Source: Isoetes taiwanensis (lineage: Eukaryota; Streptophyta; Lycopodiopsida; Isoetales; Isoetaceae). Taken from it: a stretch of DNA of 64,000 nucleotides. Positions 59,322 to 64,000 of this stretch are shown here, piece after piece (within the stretch, counting starts at the first letter, position 1; every line of letters starts with the position of its first letter). The stretch covers positions 1,135,358 to 1,199,357 of the forward strand of contig JAJEKV010000143.1 in assembly GCA_021234155.1 (NCBI GenBank), read 5' to 3'. The position numbers and the translations under genes are program-made. The notes beneath the pieces are model-generated. The model was not told where the DNA came from. It did not search any database and saw only the letters and a list, made by a program, of their open reading frames with translations.

Positions 59322-60700
59322 GGCGACCCAACGAGGCGATTTTCTTAATGAGGCAGATGGGAGAGAGGAATCAATAAAGAGCGAGCACAAATGATGAGGA
59401 GCGAAATCGGAAATGATAATTGAAAAGGGTTAATCCGCGATAGGAAGGGGCCAGAAAGCAACGCGGGTATGCCGCTCCATGGCAGATCTGACTCCCTTCC
59501 TCTTCTTCCTTCTCCGGCAGAAACCAAAGGTATAAAGAAGAGAGAGATTTCTCTCCTAGGGGCAGGTAAATATTCTTTTGAATATTCATTCCTCTTATAA
59601 TTTGGCGCAAAATATTTCCACCTCAATCTCTACTTAGCTTCTTGTTTTTCCTTTTTTCTTGTGTTTTTCCTCTTGTTCAATTTAGTGACTAGTCTCTTTG
59701 GGTTAGCAACTAAGAGATATTGTGTTCAAATCTCTGGGTCCGTCATATGTTCTCATTGACGCCAATGTGGCATAACATAAAAATATTATCTCATGGACGC
59801 TAGCAATGTGGCATAACATAAAAATATTATCTATCTAATATTTCGCACCGCAATGTATTCTAACGTTTGTTTACCACGTTTTTTCGGTTTAATAATCTCT
59901 TCTGGCAAATGTCGATGTCTGGCATTGGCCGCATCCAATCTTGATGTGTTGTTGTTCTGTGCTCCCAAAGATGCATTCTTTAAATCAATACTACTCATTC
60001 AAATCTTGTTGTGTTGTTCTTGTGTTGTGCAGCTCTATCCATGGATTGCTTAGTGGAGCAGGTATTTGGAGTGAAATTTAGATGGATTTATTCAGTGAAT
60101 GATGGACAAATCTGCATTCATGCAGGATCAACTGAAGGAACTCTTTGGTGTTTCATGGAGCCTATAAAAATATGTTTGAGCCATGGAAAAACTACTGAGC
60201 ACCTCTAGAGGTCATTCTCGGAGCATGAGAGTCAAACATTGGCAATCTAGAAATATATTATTCTCTAATGTTTTTGCAAGCAATCTGATATTATGTTCTA
60301 ATATTTTAGATCCAGAGAAGGAGCTTGATGGCTTTCCTATGCTATGGCACTCCTACCTGATATATGGATGTATATCTTGACTTTATCGGGTCTGATGTTT
60401 CTTTTTCAAGGTCAGGCTGAAAAGGCTAACATTGTCTACAGTTGATCCTTTTTGGAAACCTGGAAATTGCCATGCGAATAAGGCTGCCCTAAAATAGACA
60501 TTGTGGTGTTGACTACAACATTATCTGGTCTGTGGTGGAAGAGAAAGAGATCAGAGTGACTAATTTTAGTGTTTTTAAGTGGTATCTTTTAGTTAAATTT
60601 CTACCCTTCCCACCTCAAGACTAATCGAACTCGATTATCTGTCTTGCAAGAATAAGTTCTTTAAAGACTAGTCAAACTTGATCATCTGTCTTAAAAAATT
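59322..60700. other. UBC7 upstream region; no further gene
   Basis: 59322-59640 should hold the minus-strand promoter and leader of UBC7. I see no clear TATA box. A roughly 35-bp direct repeat (AATGTGGCATAACATAAAAA) is at 59764-59831. Frames at 59.85-60.38 kb are short and unrecognised. Confidence 0.4.
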
Positions 60701-60719
60701 CCATTCTCTCTCAAACACT

Positions 60720-63555
60720 AATTGTACTCAATCGTTTGTCTTAAGAAGTAACAACCTTTTTCTGAAGCTAGTCAATTGACTATCTACTTTGAAAGGTATA
60801 CTTACAATCTATCCTTGCCAGGTTTCTCTTAAAACTGGTAATCTTAGCACTTATCCTTGTGAGGTTTATAGCATGTCTCTTCTCTAGGCTGGTAATCTTA
60901 CCATCAGTCCTTGAGAGACACTTTAACACAATGAACTTAGGATCTAGTTATTGCGCAGTAGATGTAATAACCTCCCTTCTTCTAACCCAAGACCAAAAAC
61001 TTGAAGAAAACGACAACTTCTTTACCTCAAATCAATTTTTTACAATGCTCAGTCAATCTGACATCATATGCATAAACAAATATTACTTTATCTTATAATC
61101 GCAAACGCCTAAGTCTTTAGGTTGCTATCTAAGAGGTAATAATGCTTCTCAAACTCATTTCCCGCAAAATCTCCATGTCCTGCGATAACTTAATGAACGA
61201 TATTAAAATTGGCAACCCCATCTGTAATTGCTATGTTTCCTTGATTGCTATATTATACATTAACTGCAGTCAAGTTAATTATGTAATCCACTTTCGTCTA
61301 GCATAAGTGCATCCCATGTCCATCTAGGCAAAGCTCTAGGGTTCTTTACACTAGTACATTTAATCGATCCACCACAACTGCCGCAACTTGTAAGTTAGAA
61401 GTTTCTTGTCCTTCAAAGGCAAATCCATATGAAACCATGCAAACTACTAATATTCCTTTCATTTGCAATGGTTTTAAATAAAATCCAACATTTATCTCCT
61501 CCCCCAAAAAAAAAAAAAACGGGGGGAGGGGCGAATAATCACAATCTAAGTCAAATCTAGGTTAAAATATTGTCGGTTGTCTTCCTTGAAACCGGGCTTC
61601 TATTTAAGGTTCACGGATATATGAGTTCAGTAACAGCAAGTTTATGAAGTACAAGTCATTCGTATCAAACTCGTAATAATCTCATCGTTGTTATGATGGT
61701 ATTCTGTTGTTCGAGTCTATTATATTGTTCATCTATGCCCACAAAAGTGGTGTTGTTCTCATGGTTTGGATTCATGCTATCCTACCATTCCTGTATGACT
61801 TGGGAATAGTATGATAACAGTTGTTGAAATTGTTCAAGTGACTCGTGCTCCTTATGGGTCCCATAGGCCGATTGGCCTCAGTGGACGATAAAAAATCATT
61901 CTCATTCTATTCTATTCATTTTTGCCTTAGGATTGTTGTTGTCGTGGTTGAAGTTATTCATGCTGCCATATTGTGTGTCTAAGCATTGGCATTGGTTATT
62001 GTTGTCATTTTTCAAAGTGATTCAGGTTCTGTCTTGTTTGTCTATTGGTTTTTATGGCTTGATGTAGTCCCTGCTCCCATTGTTCCTCTATGACCTGCAA
62101 GTGTGGTCGTTGTTTTGGTTTGAGTGGCTCATCCTCCGATATCATTCTTCTAGATTTGAAGTTTGTTATGGTGGTTTGCACTAATTGTACTCAGTCACCT
62201 GCCTTAAGAAGTAACAACCCTTTCCCGAAGCTAGTCAATTGACTATCTACTTTGAAAGGTATACTTACAATCTATCCTTGCCAGGTTCCTCTTAAAACTG
62301 GTAATCTTAGCATCTATCCTTGTGAGGTTCATAGCATGTCTCTTCTCTAGGCTGGTAATCTTACCGTCAATCCTTGAGAGACACTTTAACACAATGAACA
62401 TAGGATCTAATTATTGCGCTGCAGATGTAATAATTTCCCTTCTTCTAACCCAAGACCAAAAATTTGAAGAAAACAACAACTTCTTTAACTTAAATCAAAT
62501 TTTTACAATGCTCAGTCAATCTAACATTCATATGCACAAACAAACGTTACTTTATCTTATAATCGCAAATCCTAAGTCTTTAGGTTGCTCCTTGTGCATG
62601 TAAGAAGTAATAATGCTTCTCGAACTCATTTCTTACATGACAATCTCCATGTCCTGCGATAACTTAATGAACGATATTAAAGTTGGCAAATCAATCTGTA
62701 ATTGCTATGTTTCCCTTGATTGCTAGATTGTACATTAACTGCAATCAAGTTAATTATGTAATCCACTTCATCTAGCATAAGCGCATCCCATGTCCATCTA
62801 GGCAAAGCTCTAGGGTTCTTTACACTAGTACATTTAATCGATCCACCACAACTGCCGCAACTTATGAGTTAGAAGTTTCTTGTCTTTCAAAGGCCAATTT
62901 ATATGGAACCATGCAAACTACTAATACTCCCTTCATTTGCAATGGTTTTAAATAAAATCCAACATTTACCCCACCCCCAAAAAAAAGGGGGATAATGACA
63001 ACCTAAGTCAAATCTAAGTTAAAATATTGTCGGTTGTCTTCCTTGAAACTGGGCTTCTATTTAAGGTTTTGAGTTCGGCAATAGCAAGTTTATGAAGTAC
63101 AAGTCATTCTATGATGGTATTCTGTTGTTCGAGTCTATTGTATTGTTCACCCTATGCCCACAAAAGTGGTGTTGTTCTCATGGTTTCGATCCATGCTACC
63201 CTACCATTCTTGTATGACTTGGGAATAGTATGATAACAGTTGTTGAAATTGTTCAAGTGACTCGTGCTTCTATTGTATTTTCTTTATTTTTGCCATATTG
63301 TTCGTTCTTCATGCTGCCATATTGTGTGTCTAAGCATTGGCATTGGTTATTGTTGTCATTGTTCAAAGTGATTCAGGTTATGTCTTGTTTGTCTATGACT
63401 TGAAAGTTATTGTTGTTTTTATGGCTTGAGGTACTCCCTGCTCCCATTATTCCTCTATGGCCTGCAAGTGTGGTGGTGGTTGTTTTGGTTTGAGTGGCAC
63501 ATCCTCTCATATCATTCTTCTAGATTTGAAGTTTGTTATGGTGGTTTGCATTTAA
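60720..63555. repeat. 1.4 kb tandem duplication
   Basis: Unit 1 (about 60720-62185) and unit 2 (about 62186-63555) are direct copies. Shared anchors are GAAGCTAGTCAATTGACTAT, the MRFIACLFSRLVILPS frame, a poly-A/G tract (61505 / 62975) and TCTAAGCATTGGCATTGG. Unit 1 has a LINE end at 61860-61920 that unit 2 lacks. The small shared frame (79 and 93 residues) is unrecognised and probably non-coding. Confidence 0.85.
61848..61920 (+). repeat. Short LINE 3' end insertion
   Basis: GGGTCCCATAGGCCGATTGG, CAGTGGACGATAAAAAATC and a short TATTC tail are present in unit 1 of the tandem duplication and absent at the matching place in unit 2 (63270). Confidence 0.7.
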
Positions 63556-63653
63556 CAAACTTCTGATTCCTATAGTTATTTTATGCTTTGAAAGTTGTTA
63601 TTGTCATTGTTTTTCTCATCAATGTTCATAATTCTATTAGGTTTTTTCGTGAT

Positions 63654-63872
63654 CTAGGCATAAGGCTCTGCTTGATTGTAATCTGGGCGAAGCTGAGGCA
63701 TCTTGGTAGTGAATTTGCACAGATCTACGTCAAAAAACATATGTTGGTATGAATTCACCTCCTCATCTGTGATTTTTTTACCATCTGGATGTGCTTCAAT
63801 ATGTAGCAAAATAACAGAGGGTTTTTTTTGTGATTTTATACGCTTTTTGACATGGTTTTCATATGATTTCAT
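63654..63872 (-). CDS. Small unrecognised ORF in a dispersed repeat
   Basis: The ATG at 63872 starts MKSYENHVKKRIKSQKKPSV, followed by ILLHIEAHPDGKKITDEEVN and a C-terminal RPDYNQAEPYA (72 aa). The upstream 130 bp plus the first 30 codons recur inverted at 48629-48836. It may be an exon of a gene entering from the right or part of a repeat. I do not know the family. Confidence 0.35.
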   Translation of the reverse strand: MKSYENHVKKRIKSQKKPSVILLHIEAHPDGKKITDEEVNSYQHMFFDVDLCKFTTKMPQLRPDYNQAEPYA

Positions 63873-64000
63873 GGGCGTATTGCGCGAGGCATACTAATCA
63901 GTATATCTAGAGTGCACTCCGCATTTTTATTGTCTAAATTCCATATCCACAATGGTCTACTCCCTTTTATTTTTATTCCTCTATTTCTTTTTAATAAGCC

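Noticed and set aside
59690-59740. tRNA or SINE (GTTCAAATC-like B box)
   Set aside because: No cloverleaf can be drawn and there is only a weak A box. No tail or repeat copy in the window.

Overview
The window is nuclear DNA of a land plant. The evidence is GT-AG introns, a six-exon gene for a UBC7-type ubiquitin-conjugating enzyme, a captured gene of the plant-specific ATXR5/ATXR6 family, and very dense, nested, mostly decayed transposable elements. The repeat load and a tyrosine-recombinase retrotransposon suggest a large-genome fern, lycophyte or similar non-flowering plant, but I cannot name the species. Almost every open frame is transposon or pseudogene. The only gene I can rebuild without a defect is UBC7-like (57175-59321, minus).

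Left part (1-15.9 kb). A decayed L1-like LINE (about 0.3-3.6 kb) is followed by a second LINE in minus orientation (3731-9438), which has 27-bp target-site duplications. A 3.3 kb Helitron (3875-7171) with an aldehyde-dehydrogenase fragment sits inside the ORF2 of that LINE. Then come a fold-back element (about 11.0-13.75 kb) and a higher-order minisatellite (13.8-14.4 kb).

Central part (15.87-40.75 kb). One minus-strand Ty3/gypsy chromovirus is bounded by two 1.6 kb LTRs with matching GGTCT target duplications, an initiator-Met primer site and a polypurine tract. Between primer site and gag it holds two sense-strand ORFs not expected in a chromovirus. One is a 382-codon histone-H3-like protein with the exact H3 tail start ARTKQTARK, a long insert and an H3 fold. 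The other is an unrecognised protein of about 500 aa with its own TATA box. Two later elements are nested in it: a 5.0 kb Helitron (25622-30585) carrying nearly all of an ATXR5/6 H3K27-methyltransferase gene, and a 6.7 kb YR retrotransposon (31982-38712) with split direct repeats in the order A1-ORFs-B1-A2-B2.

Right part (40.75-64 kb). This holds a third LINE with a (TATTC)n tail (about 41.5-45.5 kb), several short LINE 3' ends sharing a hairpin, a 376-bp MITE, an unrecognised MGN-start ORF, a decayed exportin-7 fragment, a YR-element 3' remnant, the intact UBC7 gene, and a 1.4 kb tandem duplication. One copy of that duplication gained a LINE end after duplication.
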